The notes: generated from the sequence alone by a model not told the origin. Numbered from the stretch's first letter, positions 6,642-13,454 are shown. The stretch is 14,424 nucleotides of DNA from a bacterium (GCA_021163745.1 JAGGTM010000072.1:1-14424); one strand, 5' to 3'. Numbers and translations are program-made.

Positions 6642-7202
6642 TTACTCTTTTAATATTTCTTCTAATTTTTTATCTACTTCTTTTAAATCCATTTTTGATT
6701 TTTTTGATGTTTCTTTTTTATTAATACTATCGCCGTCTTTATGCGATGATTTATTGGTAGCGGAATTGGCATAATCTTGCCTAGAAAGAAAATCAATCTC
6801 GCTTAACTTTTCTTTATGTGTAGATGGTTTTTTATGTGCAGTGGATTTATTCATACTTGAGGGTGCGGCTGTAGATTTAACAGATATTTTTTGCACCTCT
6901 TTTTCATGGTTTAGGGTGATTAAATATCTTAAAATTTTTTCTTCTGAATCTATTTTTTTCTTAAAGTGTTTTAACTTATCTGGAGATATTGCGAAATTTA
7001 GAATTAAATAGATTCCTTGATGTAATTTTTTGATAGGATAACTAAAATTTTTTTTCAATATTTTGCATTTGGATATCGTTCCTTCGAGTTCTGAAATTGC
7101 TTTTTTAATTTTTTCTAAGAACTCATTTTCCTCCTTTTTATTAATATCCGGAGGAAAAATCGCTCCCATCTTATAATTCTTTTGTTCCGTTATTTTACTC
7201 AT
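6642..7202 (-). CDS. rpsF: 30S ribosomal protein bS6 with long C-terminal tail
   Basis: bS6 pairs with bS18 on the small subunit platform. The first 95 or so residues form the S6 fold (NYKMGAIFPPDINKKEE near the start, SYPIKKLHQGIYLILNF in the middle, EKILRYLITLNHE near the end). About 85 further residues follow, low in complexity and rich in Lys, Ser, Thr and His, closing with a short predicted helix DLKEVDKKLEEILKE. The ATG at 7202 (MSKITEQKNYK) is chosen because the longer frame needs a TTG at 7238 and adds residues unlike S6. AGAAAG just before the ATG is at best a weak ribosome site. First gene of the rpsF-ssb-rpsR cluster. Confidence 0.93.
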   Translation of the reverse strand: MSKITEQKNYKMGAIFPPDINKKEENEFLEKIKKAISELEGTISKCKILKKNFSYPIKKLHQGIYLILNFAISPDKLKHFKKKIDSEEKILRYLITLNHEKEVQKISVKSTAAPSSMNKSTAHKKPSTHKEKLSEIDFLSRQDYANSATNKSSHKDGDSINKKETSKKSKMDLKEVDKKLEEILKE

Positions 7203-7243
7203 ACTTTCTAAATTAGCAAAAAAATAAATATAAGTCAATATAA

Positions 7244-7249
7244 ATTATA
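7244..7249 (-). promoter_or_regulatory. possible -10 element for rpsF-ssb-rpsR
   Basis: On the minus strand a perfect TATAAT lies at 7244-7249, about 42 bases before the rpsF ATG. No good -35 hexamer is found 16-18 bases upstream; that position falls inside the cap repeat at 7252-7321. It is reported as a candidate only. Confidence 0.3.
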
Positions 7250-7251
7250 TT

Positions 7252-7321
7252 TGTACTTGCTAATCACTTTGATAACGATTAAATAAGCAGTTAATTTTTA
7301 AGTAATTTGGTATTCGGTAAT
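7252..7321. repeat. cap repeat, copy 1 (upstream of rpsF)
   Basis: Starts TGTACTTGCTAATCACTTTG and is closely matched by 11940-12001: three substitutions in the first 45 bases or so, plus a 9-base insertion (around 7300) in this copy. Both copies lie just upstream of a minus-strand gene start and both are followed by heptamer-built spacer. The first 25 bases also match an inverted copy at 7624-7648. Confidence 0.8.
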
Positions 7322-7345
7322 TAAAATATCTCAAAACAAAATTAA

Positions 7346-7598
7346 GCTCAAAGCTCAAAGCGCAAAGCGTAAGGCTAAAGCGTAAAGCTTAAAACTAATT
7401 TATTTAAATTCCAAATTACAAATCCCAAATCCCAAACAAATTCAAATGACCAAAATTCAAAATTCAAAACAAAATTAAGAAATTAAAGTTTTGAATTTTG
7501 ATATTGTTTGTAATTTGTAATTTGGAATTTGGAATTTCAAAATTCCAGCTTTGCGCTTTACGCTGTAGTTTTAAGTTTTGCGTTTTGCGCTTTGCGCT
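7346..7598. repeat. heptamer-built quasi-palindrome between rpsF and ychF
   Basis: The left arm carries GCTCAAA, GCGCAAA, GCGTAAA and GCTTAAA units (7346-7393), then AAATTCC, AAATTAC and AAATCCC units (7406-7433). After a centre near 7470 the right arm carries the complements in mirrored order: TTTGTAA and TTTGGAA (7507-7534), then TTTGCGC, TTTACGC and TTTTGCG (7550-7597). The transcript or single strand could fold into one very long imperfect hairpin. No open reading frame of note is present in this 446-base spacer. Confidence 0.82.
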
Positions 7599-7623
7599 AA
7601 AATAAGAAAAATATTATAATTTT

Positions 7624-7648
7624 GTTACCAAAGTGGTTGGATGGTACA
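7624..7648. repeat. inverted copy of the cap end, next to the ychF stop
   Basis: The reverse complement matches 7252-7276 at 19 of 25 positions and 11940-11964 at 21 of 25. With 7252-7276 it forms terminal inverted repeats around a 397-base spacer. It ends immediately before the ychF stop codon at 7649-7651. Confidence 0.65.
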
Positions 7649-8692
7649 TTATATTTTGAATTCAATTACATCTCCATCTTGAACTATATAATTTTTCCCC
7701 TCTATTCTAATTAATCCTTTTTCTCTGGCATTGTTCCACGAGCCGCTTTGAATTAGTTTTTCCCAATTGATTACCTCTGCTTTTATAAATTTTTCTTCAA
7801 AATCACTATGAATTATTCCCCCTGCCTGAGGGACAAATGTTCCTTTTTTTATTGGCCATGCGCGAGTTTCTTTGCCTTTTGCTATTGAGAAAAAAGTTAT
7901 TAATCCCAATGCCTTATAACACATTTTAATTAATTCCGGAAGCTTGGAGTGGGGAAGTCCTAATTCTTCTTTTTCTTCATCGTTTAGGTCGCTCATTTCG
8001 CATTCTAACTGCAAGTTAAGATATATTGTATTAGGGCTTGATTTTTTTTCAATATTTAGCGCAGATTTATCTGCGTTAAATACATATATCATTGGCTTTG
8101 CAGTGAGAAGACCAAGTTCTTTTATTAATTCCTTACTTTCGCCAATTTCTATATCATTAAGCATTGTTCCATCATTTAGGGTCTCTCTCATTTTTTCTAA
8201 AATTTGTGCTGATTTCTCAGCATTTTTATCTCCCGCTCTACTTTGTTTTTTTAATTTTATTAGATGATTTTCTATAGTTTCTAAGTCTTTCATTATCAGT
8301 TCAGTTTTTATTATCTCTATATCTCTTTTTGGATCTGGATTTCCTTCAACATGAGACACTTTTTCGTCGGAGAATATACGTACAACCTCACAGATTGCAT
8401 TTACTTCTCTTACATAAGAAAGAAATTGATTTCCAAGTCCTTCTCCTTTATGGGCGTTTTTTACTAAACCAGCAATATCTACAAATTCTATTACTGAGGG
8501 AGTAACTTTTTCCGGTTTAATTACTTCAGCTATTTTTAAAAGACGATTATCGGGAACTTTTACAATTCCTGTATTGGGATCAATAGTGCAAAATGGATAA
8601 TTAGAAATATCTACCTTTTGACGGGTTAGGGCTTTGAATAATGTAGATTTACCTACATTGGGAAGTCCAATTATACCAACTTTTAAATTCAT
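7649..8692 (-). CDS. ychF: ribosome-binding ATPase YchF (Obg family)
   Basis: YchF/OLA1 is a conserved P-loop NTPase that prefers ATP, binds the ribosome and is linked to translation and stress control. The 347 residues comprise the G domain with G1 GLPNVGKST (9-17) and the G3 motif DIAGL (72-76) followed by GEGLGNQF, a central helical insertion (about 125-175), and a C-terminal TGS domain with the signatures RAWPIKKGTFVPQAGGIIHSDFE and VQDGDVIEF. The G4 segment reads FNADKS (Asn206 to Lys209) where YchF proteins usually have NxxE. The start MNLKVGIIGLPNVGKS is typical. It follows fmt in the same direction after a 153-base gap that holds a GC-rich palindrome. Confidence 0.96.
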   Translation of the reverse strand: MNLKVGIIGLPNVGKSTLFKALTRQKVDISNYPFCTIDPNTGIVKVPDNRLLKIAEVIKPEKVTPSVIEFVDIAGLVKNAHKGEGLGNQFLSYVREVNAICEVVRIFSDEKVSHVEGNPDPKRDIEIIKTELIMKDLETIENHLIKLKKQSRAGDKNAEKSAQILEKMRETLNDGTMLNDIEIGESKELIKELGLLTAKPMIYVFNADKSALNIEKKSSPNTIYLNLQLECEMSDLNDEEKEELGLPHSKLPELIKMCYKALGLITFFSIAKGKETRAWPIKKGTFVPQAGGIIHSDFEEKFIKAEVINWEKLIQSGSWNNAREKGLIRIEGKNYIVQDGDVIEFKI

Positions 8693-8724
8693 AGTAAGAA
8701 AATAATTTTATCCTTTAATCTCTC

Positions 8725-8739
8725 TCCTCCATAGGAGGA
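8725..8739. repeat. small hairpin upstream of ychF
   Basis: TCCTCC (8725-8730) and GGAGGA (8734-8739) form a perfect 6-bp stem with a 3-base loop, just beside the larger palindrome at 8741-8798. On the minus strand the element lies about 33 bases before the ychF start. Confidence 0.4.
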
Positions 8740-8740
8740 A

Positions 8741-8798
8741 ACCCCTCTTGATCCCTCCCTCCGACTCTTGTCGGAGAGGGAGATAGAGGGGGAGGGGT
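8741..8798. repeat. GC-rich palindromic repeat, copy B
   Basis: The inner stem CCTCCGAC (8758-8765) with GTCGGAG (8770-8776) encloses a TCTT loop. The outer arms ACCCCTC (8741-8747) and GAGGGGT (8792-8798) also pair. Architecture and inner stem match copy A at 804-863. It lies between the fmt stop and the ychF start and has no convincing T-tract for either direction. Confidence 0.7.
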
Positions 8799-8845
8799 CA
8801 CATTCTTTTAAGGTAGATTTAACTTTATTGTCACGCTTTATAAAT

Positions 8846-9808
8846 TTATTGCAAAATACTTCCAATAATTTGAGGATATCCTTTTAGAAAATCTTTTCCT
8901 GATATTGTTTTTTTTCCTTCTAACTGCACTTTTTCCAAGAGCAAACAGTTCTTTCCTGTCTGTACTAACATTTGCTTTTTATCATCGGTAAATACTTGGC
9001 CATATTTTCTTTTTTCAACCAGAGCTGGTGAGGGGATAACTGTATAAGCATCTAAAATTTTTAATCTTTTTAATTGGTTCTTTATCTTTAAAAAAGTATA
9101 AGTTCCCGGCCAAGGATAAAATGCCTTGATTTGTCTTTCTATTTCTTTTGCTGGTTTATGCCAATAGATTTTCCCGTCTTCCTTTGAGATTAGTTTGGTG
9201 TAGGTTGCCTCCTTTTCATTTTGTTCAATTGGCTGGATTGACCCATTTACTATTTTTGGCAGAATTTTTATCAGCACTTTTGCGCTTCTGTAAGATAACC
9301 TTTGGTATATGGTCTTATAATTATCATTTTCTTTTATTTTTGTTCTACTTTGATATAAAATTGGTCCGGCATCCATCTTTTCATTCATTTTTATAATAGT
9401 TATTCCTGTCTCTTTTTCTCCGTTTAGAATAGCAGATTGAATAGGCGAAGGACCTCTGTATTTGGGCAAGAGGGAAGGGTGAATATTTATTGCTCCGTAT
9501 CTGGGAATCTCTAAGATAGATTTCGGAACAATTTTTCCATAAGCGCATACTATTATTAAATCCGGTTTTAAGAATGAGATTTTAGAACAGACTGAAGAAA
9601 GCTTATCGGGTTGCATTACCGGAATTTTATACTTAATAGCAGCTTTTTTTACCGGAGGAGGGGTTATTTTTTTTTCTCTTCCTACAGGTTTATCTTTAGC
9701 AGTTATCACTGCTAAAATGTTATAACCATTTTTAAAAAGGGCATTTAAGCTAGATACCGCAAATTTGGGTGTCCCCATAAATATAATTTTGATTGGTTTT
9801 TCATTCAT
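8846..9808 (-). CDS. fmt: methionyl-tRNA formyltransferase
   Basis: Transfers a formyl group from 10-formyltetrahydrofolate to methionyl-initiator tRNA. The N-terminal Rossmann domain begins KIIFMGTPKFAVSSL (residues 7-21). The catalytic segment has Asn108 and His110 in INIHPSLLPKYRG and Asp146 in MNEKMDAGPIL. The C-terminal OB-like tRNA-binding domain (about 210-320) includes KAFYPWPGTYTF. At 320 residues it is complete. It lies 18 bases downstream of def, so formylation and later deformylation are encoded together in the common priA-def-fmt order. Confidence 0.97.
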   Translation of the reverse strand: MNEKPIKIIFMGTPKFAVSSLNALFKNGYNILAVITAKDKPVGREKKITPPPVKKAAIKYKIPVMQPDKLSSVCSKISFLKPDLIIVCAYGKIVPKSILEIPRYGAINIHPSLLPKYRGPSPIQSAILNGEKETGITIIKMNEKMDAGPILYQSRTKIKENDNYKTIYQRLSYRSAKVLIKILPKIVNGSIQPIEQNEKEATYTKLISKEDGKIYWHKPAKEIERQIKAFYPWPGTYTFLKIKNQLKRLKILDAYTVIPSPALVEKRKYGQVFTDDKKQMLVQTGKNCLLLEKVQLEGKKTISGKDFLKGYPQIIGSILQ

Positions 9809-9826
9809 ATTTTTTATTGAACTTAG

Positions 9827-10264
9827 TTAAAGCTTTTTGTCTATTATCAAAATCCCGTCTAAATGGTCTATTTCATGCTGAATAATTCTTGCTAGTAAAT
9901 CTTTTGCCATTAATTTTATTTTTTCGCCCTTTTCATTTAATCCTTTTACCTCTATTTCTTTATATCTTTGCACAGGTACATATGTTTCGGGCAAGCTTAA
10001 GCATCCTTCTGTTTGAACTTCCTTTTCCTCAGAAGATTTTGTTATTTGTGGGTTAATAATGCAAATATCATATCCTGCATTTACTACTATTATCCTTAAA
10101 GATTTTCCTATTTGGGGAGCTGCTAAGCCAAGTCCGTCTTTTACTCTCATAGTTTGAAACATATCAAAAATTAGCCGCTTTATTTCTGTGGTTAATTTTT
10201 TAACCGGCTCTGATTTTTTTCTTAGTATAGGGTTATTTTGCCCGGTTTGGATTTTAAGTAGCAT
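9827..10264 (-). CDS. def: peptide deformylase
   Basis: Metalloenzyme that removes the formyl group from the N-terminal methionine of new proteins. All three catalytic motifs are intact: GLGLAAPQ (44-51), EGCLS (86-90, metal ligand Cys88) and QHEIDH (129-134, ligands His130 and His134 with catalytic Glu131). The ATG at 10264 gives 145 residues beginning MLLKIQTGQNNPILRKKSEPV, the normal deformylase N-terminus. A longer reading frame would need a TTG at 10300 and adds twelve residues without family support. GGAA lies about 13 bases before the chosen start. It sits between priA and fmt. Confidence 0.95.
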   Translation of the reverse strand: MLLKIQTGQNNPILRKKSEPVKKLTTEIKRLIFDMFQTMRVKDGLGLAAPQIGKSLRIIVVNAGYDICIINPQITKSSEEKEVQTEGCLSLPETYVPVQRYKEIEVKGLNEKGEKIKLMAKDLLARIIQHEIDHLDGILIIDKKL

Positions 10265-10333
10265 ATTATAATAATTATTCCAAAGTGTTTCAAATTTCAA
10301 ATTATTTCAAATTAAGGAGAAGAACAAAGAAAT

Positions 10334-11935
10334 TTAAAGAAGAGTGTCTGGGTCTATCTCTATTTTCCAATTATTTGGAGTAATCTTCAATAAATCATTT
10401 CTTATTTTTACTTGTCTTTCAGAGAGGTAAATATCTCCATTTAGAAATTTTTTGCACTTGATTTTTATGACTATTTTCCATCTCCATTTATTTTTTATCT
10501 TTGGAATAAAACAGGGGGCGGGTCCTAAAATTTCAAAATCCATATCTTGAGATTTCCTGCTTAAAGATAAAACTTTTAATTGCTGTTTTAATTTTTCGCC
10601 TAATATCCGAGCCTCTTCTTCTGCATTTTTTGAAATTTTGTGTTGATAGGTTAGTTTAATTAACCTCGAAAATGGCGGATAGTTTAATTCTTTCCTGTCT
10701 TTTATTTCTTTGGAGAAAAACTTATCGTAATTATTTTCCGATGCATATTTTATAACATAATTTTCTGGATCGTATGTTTGAACAATGAATTCGCGCGGAG
10801 AAAGGTGAGAGATAAGAGTAGAAATAGTTCGAAACGCATTTTCTCCTGTTTTAAAATCGGGCAGATTTAGGATATGGGATATATTTACAATAGATATTAA
10901 ATCCAATTTCGGCAACTGTTTCAAGTATGAAAATATCAATTGCGTGCATACCAAAAAATTTATATTGCCATTTTTAAATTTTTCCAGAATTTCTTTTTGT
11001 TTTTGCTTGGTTTTTGCTATATCAGTATCTAATCTAACTGCTGTTGCATTTGGAGAAATTTTTTTTAGTTCATATTCAATTTTTTGCGTGCCTGTTCCTA
11101 AATATCTAATTCTATAACTTTTGCATTTCGGACAGAACGAAGGAGGATTTTGTTGATAGCCACAATGATGGCAGATTAATTTGTAACCGGTATTAAATGA
11201 CTTATCTTCGATTAGTGGTAAATTTTTATGATACACTAAAGGGACATCACAATTTGGGCATTTTATAATATAACCACAATCCATACATAAAAGACAAGTG
11301 CTAATACCTCTACGGTTTACAAATAAAATTGCTTTTTTGTCGGAGGAGATTATTTTTTTAATTGAATTTTGTAAGAACTTGCTGAAAATAGAAGAATTGC
11401 CATTCTTTATCTCATTTTTCATATCGATTATGTGGATACTAGAAGTGGAATACTTGATGTTATTTGTGATAATTTTATATTTATTCTTTCTTGTTAAATA
11501 ATATGATTCTATTGATGGACAGGAAGTTCCTAAAATTACTTTGGCATTTAACAATTTAGATAATTTTATAGCCAGGTCCTTTCCATTATAGTATGGATGT
11601 TTTTCAAAAGAGTTATAATTTACGGATTCTTCCTTATCTAAAATAATAAGCCCCAGTTTTTTAAAAGGCAAGAATAGAGCAAGTTTAGTTCCTAAAATAA
11701 TTTTTGCCTCATTTGATTTTGCTTTTTCCCATATTTTGTATCTTTGTTTTTCTGTTAAATTACTGCTCAGAACAAAAATTCCTTTAGAAAAATATTTTTT
11801 AAGATAGGATTTCCAAAAGTTTATATCTTCTATTTCAGGAACTAAGAAAAGCACCTGTTTGTTTTTGCTCGTGGTTTTTTTTATAGCATTGATATAAAAA
11901 TTTATTCTATGTTTGCTATAAACAAGAGTAATCAT
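10334..11935 (-). CDS. priA: PriA-like primosomal protein N', helicase motifs degenerate
   Basis: PriA restarts stalled forks; the classic enzyme is a helicase of about 730 residues. This 533-residue protein starts at the position of the Walker A loop and lacks the N-terminal DNA-binding domains. The usual GSGKT is replaced by sequence around YSKHR (6-10), and DEEH is DKEE (100-103). The ATPQ/ATPS box reads TSCPS (137-141), GTQMIAKGHDFP reads CTQLIFSYLKQLP, and AGRAGR is gone. By contrast the eight-cysteine zinc module (about 214-275: CMDCG, CPNC, CHHCG, CPKC), GTGTQKIE, LNLPDF and the C-terminal domain are well kept. The frame is open with no stop, so it looks selected rather than decayed. 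Probably a structural primosome adaptor without helicase activity. First gene of the priA-def-fmt cluster. Confidence 0.9.
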   Translation of the reverse strand: MITLVYSKHRINFYINAIKKTTSKNKQVLFLVPEIEDINFWKSYLKKYFSKGIFVLSSNLTEKQRYKIWEKAKSNEAKIILGTKLALFLPFKKLGLIILDKEESVNYNSFEKHPYYNGKDLAIKLSKLLNAKVILGTSCPSIESYYLTRKNKYKIITNNIKYSTSSIHIIDMKNEIKNGNSSIFSKFLQNSIKKIISSDKKAILFVNRRGISTCLLCMDCGYIIKCPNCDVPLVYHKNLPLIEDKSFNTGYKLICHHCGYQQNPPSFCPKCKSYRIRYLGTGTQKIEYELKKISPNATAVRLDTDIAKTKQKQKEILEKFKNGNINFLVCTQLIFSYLKQLPKLDLISIVNISHILNLPDFKTGENAFRTISTLISHLSPREFIVQTYDPENYVIKYASENNYDKFFSKEIKDRKELNYPPFSRLIKLTYQHKISKNAEEEARILGEKLKQQLKVLSLSRKSQDMDFEILGPAPCFIPKIKNKWRWKIVIKIKCKKFLNGDIYLSERQVKIRNDLLKITPNNWKIEIDPDTLL

Positions 11936-11939
11936 AATA

Positions 11940-12001
11940 TGTACTTGCTAACCACTTTGGTAACGATTAAATAAGAAGTTAATTTTTGGTATTCACTAAT
12001 T
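11940..12001. repeat. cap repeat, copy 2 (upstream of priA)
   Basis: Starts TGTACTTGCTAACCACTTTG four bases before the priA ATG (read on the plus strand) and matches 7252-7321 closely. Because it abuts the start codon it must form the entire priA leader and probably part of the promoter region. Confidence 0.8.
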
Positions 12002-12047
12002 AAATAAATCTCAAATCTCAAAATTCAAATCTCAAAACTTACATAAA

Positions 12048-12067
12048 TTCGAAATTCGAATTTCGAA
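12048..12067. repeat. perfect 20-bp palindrome
   Basis: TTCGAAATTCGAATTTCGAA equals its own reverse complement. It contains three TTCGAA-type cores in tandem (TTCGAA, TTCGAA, TTCGAA with overlaps) within the priA-amrS spacer. It could be a dimeric protein site or a by-product of the mirrored repeat structure. Confidence 0.6.
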
Positions 12068-12074
12068 ATCTTCA

Positions 12075-12111
12075 CCCACCAAAATTTTCACTTCGTGAAA
12101 ACTTAGGCGGG
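12075..12111. repeat. hairpin in the priA-amrS spacer
   Basis: TTTTCAC (12085-12091) pairs with GTGAAAA (12095-12101) around TTC, flanked by the pairing blocks CCCACC (12075-12080) and GGCGGG (12106-12111). It sits inside AT-rich heptamer spacer, as the GC-rich palindrome does in the comF-pilM spacer. Confidence 0.55.
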
Positions 12112-12362
12112 CAGGCAAATTCGAATGTTCAAATGACCAAATGTTCAAAACAAATTATTTGGTCATTTATTCATTTGAATTTTGGTCATTGTTTCGGATT
12201 TGGAATTTTTCTTTATTAGATTTGACTTTTGACATTTGACATTTGAGATTTGAGATAAATTTGTGTTGCGCTTTGCGCTAAAATTAGTTTTCACTTTTGA
12301 GATTCTAACTTACCACTTACCAATTATGAGGGAAATATTGTAATAGGGTAAAACCCTTTACT

Positions 12363-12404
12363 AACTGCCAATAGCCAATAGCCAACTGCCAACTGCCAAT
12401 AGCC
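12363..12404. repeat. six tandem heptamers abutting the amrS stop
   Basis: Six uninterrupted 7-base units of the form AACTGCC or AATAGCC are followed by a seventh degenerate unit that overlaps the amrS stop codon (12407-12409). The array shows no spacer-repeat pattern and is not a CRISPR. Confidence 0.8.
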
Positions 12405-12406
12405 AA

Positions 12407-13417
12407 CTATCCAATTATCTCTAATTTTCTTTTACATTTAGGGCATTTTCCATTTTTGTCAAATCTTTTTATAATATACCCGTTTCTTTTAATAACCAAT
12501 TGGTTGCAATAAGGACAATAAGTATCTTCATAAAAACCAGGAACATTTCCTATATATACATAATATAGTCCTTCTTCTTTTCCAATTTGATATGCTTTTT
12601 TTAAAGTTTCAATAGGAGTAGAAGGGATATGTTTTAATTTCCAAGATATATCTCCAAAAAATTGACTAATATGCCAGGGAGTTTCTTTGCCCAATTTGTT
12701 TTTTATAAAATTAGCAATATTTTTTAAGTTTTTAGAAGAGTCATTTAGCCCTGGAATAACTAAAGTAGTTACTTCTGTCCATATTTTTTTCTTTTTCATT
12801 TTTTTTAAGGTGTCTAATACTGGTTTTATTCTTCCATTACAATAAGTAATATAAAAATTATCTTCAAAACTTTTCAAATCAATATTTACTGCATCAATAA
12901 AATCAGATACCAAGTCAAATAATTGTTTAGAAAAAAATCCTGAACTAACCCAGATATTTTTTATTCCTTCTTTTTTGGCAAGTTTCATTATATCTAACGC
13001 ATATTCGGAAAATATTATAGGGTCAGTGTAAGTATAAGAGATGCTTGGTAGATTATATTTTTTTGCTATTTTGATAATTTCTTTGGGTTGTAATTCTTCT
13101 CCTTCAATTTTGCCAGTTAATTGTGGCATTTGGGAAATAGCCCAGTTCTGACAACTTGCGCACCTAAAACAACATCCTACTGTAGCAATGGATAAAGAAT
13201 TACTGCCAGGCATAAAATGAAAAAGTGGCTTTTTCTCTATAGGATCAATATTAATAGCACAGATTTTTCCATAAACTAAAGAGTAAAGTTTGCCGTTTTT
13301 GTTTTCTCTTACACCGCATATTCCTCTTTTATTTTCTTCTATTATGCAATAATGCGCACAATTTTGGCACTGAACTTTTTTATTTTTTAGTTTTTTATAA
13401 AGCAATGCTTCTTTCAT
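12407..13417 (-). CDS. amrS: AmmeMemoRadiSam system radical SAM enzyme
   Basis: Radical S-adenosylmethionine enzyme of the AmrS family, related to pyruvate formate-lyase activating enzymes; the substrate of the AMMECR1-Memo-radical SAM system is unknown. The iron-sulfur motif is Cys82-x3-Cys86-x2-Cys89 within TVGCCFRCASCQNW. An N-terminal cysteine cluster (Cys17, Cys20, Cys24, Cys34) resembles the family's first domain. The middle carries typical family segments such as DPIEKKPLFHFMPG, VNIDLKSF and WTEVTTLVIPGLNDS. The C-terminus holds a zinc-ribbon (YCPYC and CPKC). At 336 residues it is complete. Its partners amrA (AMMECR1) and amrB (Memo) are not in the window. It is divergent from thpR. 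Confidence 0.9.
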   Translation of the reverse strand: MKEALLYKKLKNKKVQCQNCAHYCIIEENKRGICGVRENKNGKLYSLVYGKICAINIDPIEKKPLFHFMPGSNSLSIATVGCCFRCASCQNWAISQMPQLTGKIEGEELQPKEIIKIAKKYNLPSISYTYTDPIIFSEYALDIMKLAKKEGIKNIWVSSGFFSKQLFDLVSDFIDAVNIDLKSFEDNFYITYCNGRIKPVLDTLKKMKKKKIWTEVTTLVIPGLNDSSKNLKNIANFIKNKLGKETPWHISQFFGDISWKLKHIPSTPIETLKKAYQIGKEEGLYYVYIGNVPGFYEDTYCPYCNQLVIKRNGYIIKRFDKNGKCPKCKRKLEIIG

Positions 13418-13425
13418 ATTCTAAG

Positions 13426-13454
13426 TTGAAGTTTATCATAGATTTAGATATAAT
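13426..13454 (+). promoter_or_regulatory. thpR promoter
   Basis: TTGAAG (13426-13431), 17 bases, TATAAT (13449-13454): a perfect -10 with optimal spacing and a 4/6 -35. The predicted transcription start is near 13461, about 20 bases before the thpR start. It overlaps the region that must also drive amrS in the other direction, for which I see no clear promoter. Confidence 0.65.

Larger units (their letters stand above)
12009..12279. repeat. heptamer-built spacer between priA and amrS
   Basis: Units include TCTCAAA (12009-12022), GACATTT and GAGATTT (12224-12251) and a doubled TTGCGCT (12266-12279). The last is part of a longer string also found near 7584-7602. Nested inside are a perfect 20-bp palindrome (12048-12067), a hairpin at 12075-12111 and inverted words around GACCAAAT and ATTTGGTC. 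No credible gene is present in the 471-base gap. Confidence 0.75.

Noticed and set aside
7203..7238. Longer rpsF starting at TTG 7238
   Set aside because: The added residues do not resemble bS6, whereas the ATG at 7202 gives a typical N-terminus.
7252..7648. Insertion sequence
   Set aside because: Terminal inverted repeats are present but there is no transposase gene and no visible target duplication, so it is described only as a repeat-bounded spacer.
10265..10300. Longer def starting at TTG 10300
   Set aside because: The ATG at 10264 gives the normal deformylase start; the extension has no family support.
12363..12404. Possible CRISPR array
   Set aside because: Units are seven bases long with no spacers; simple tandem repeats, and no cas gene is present.
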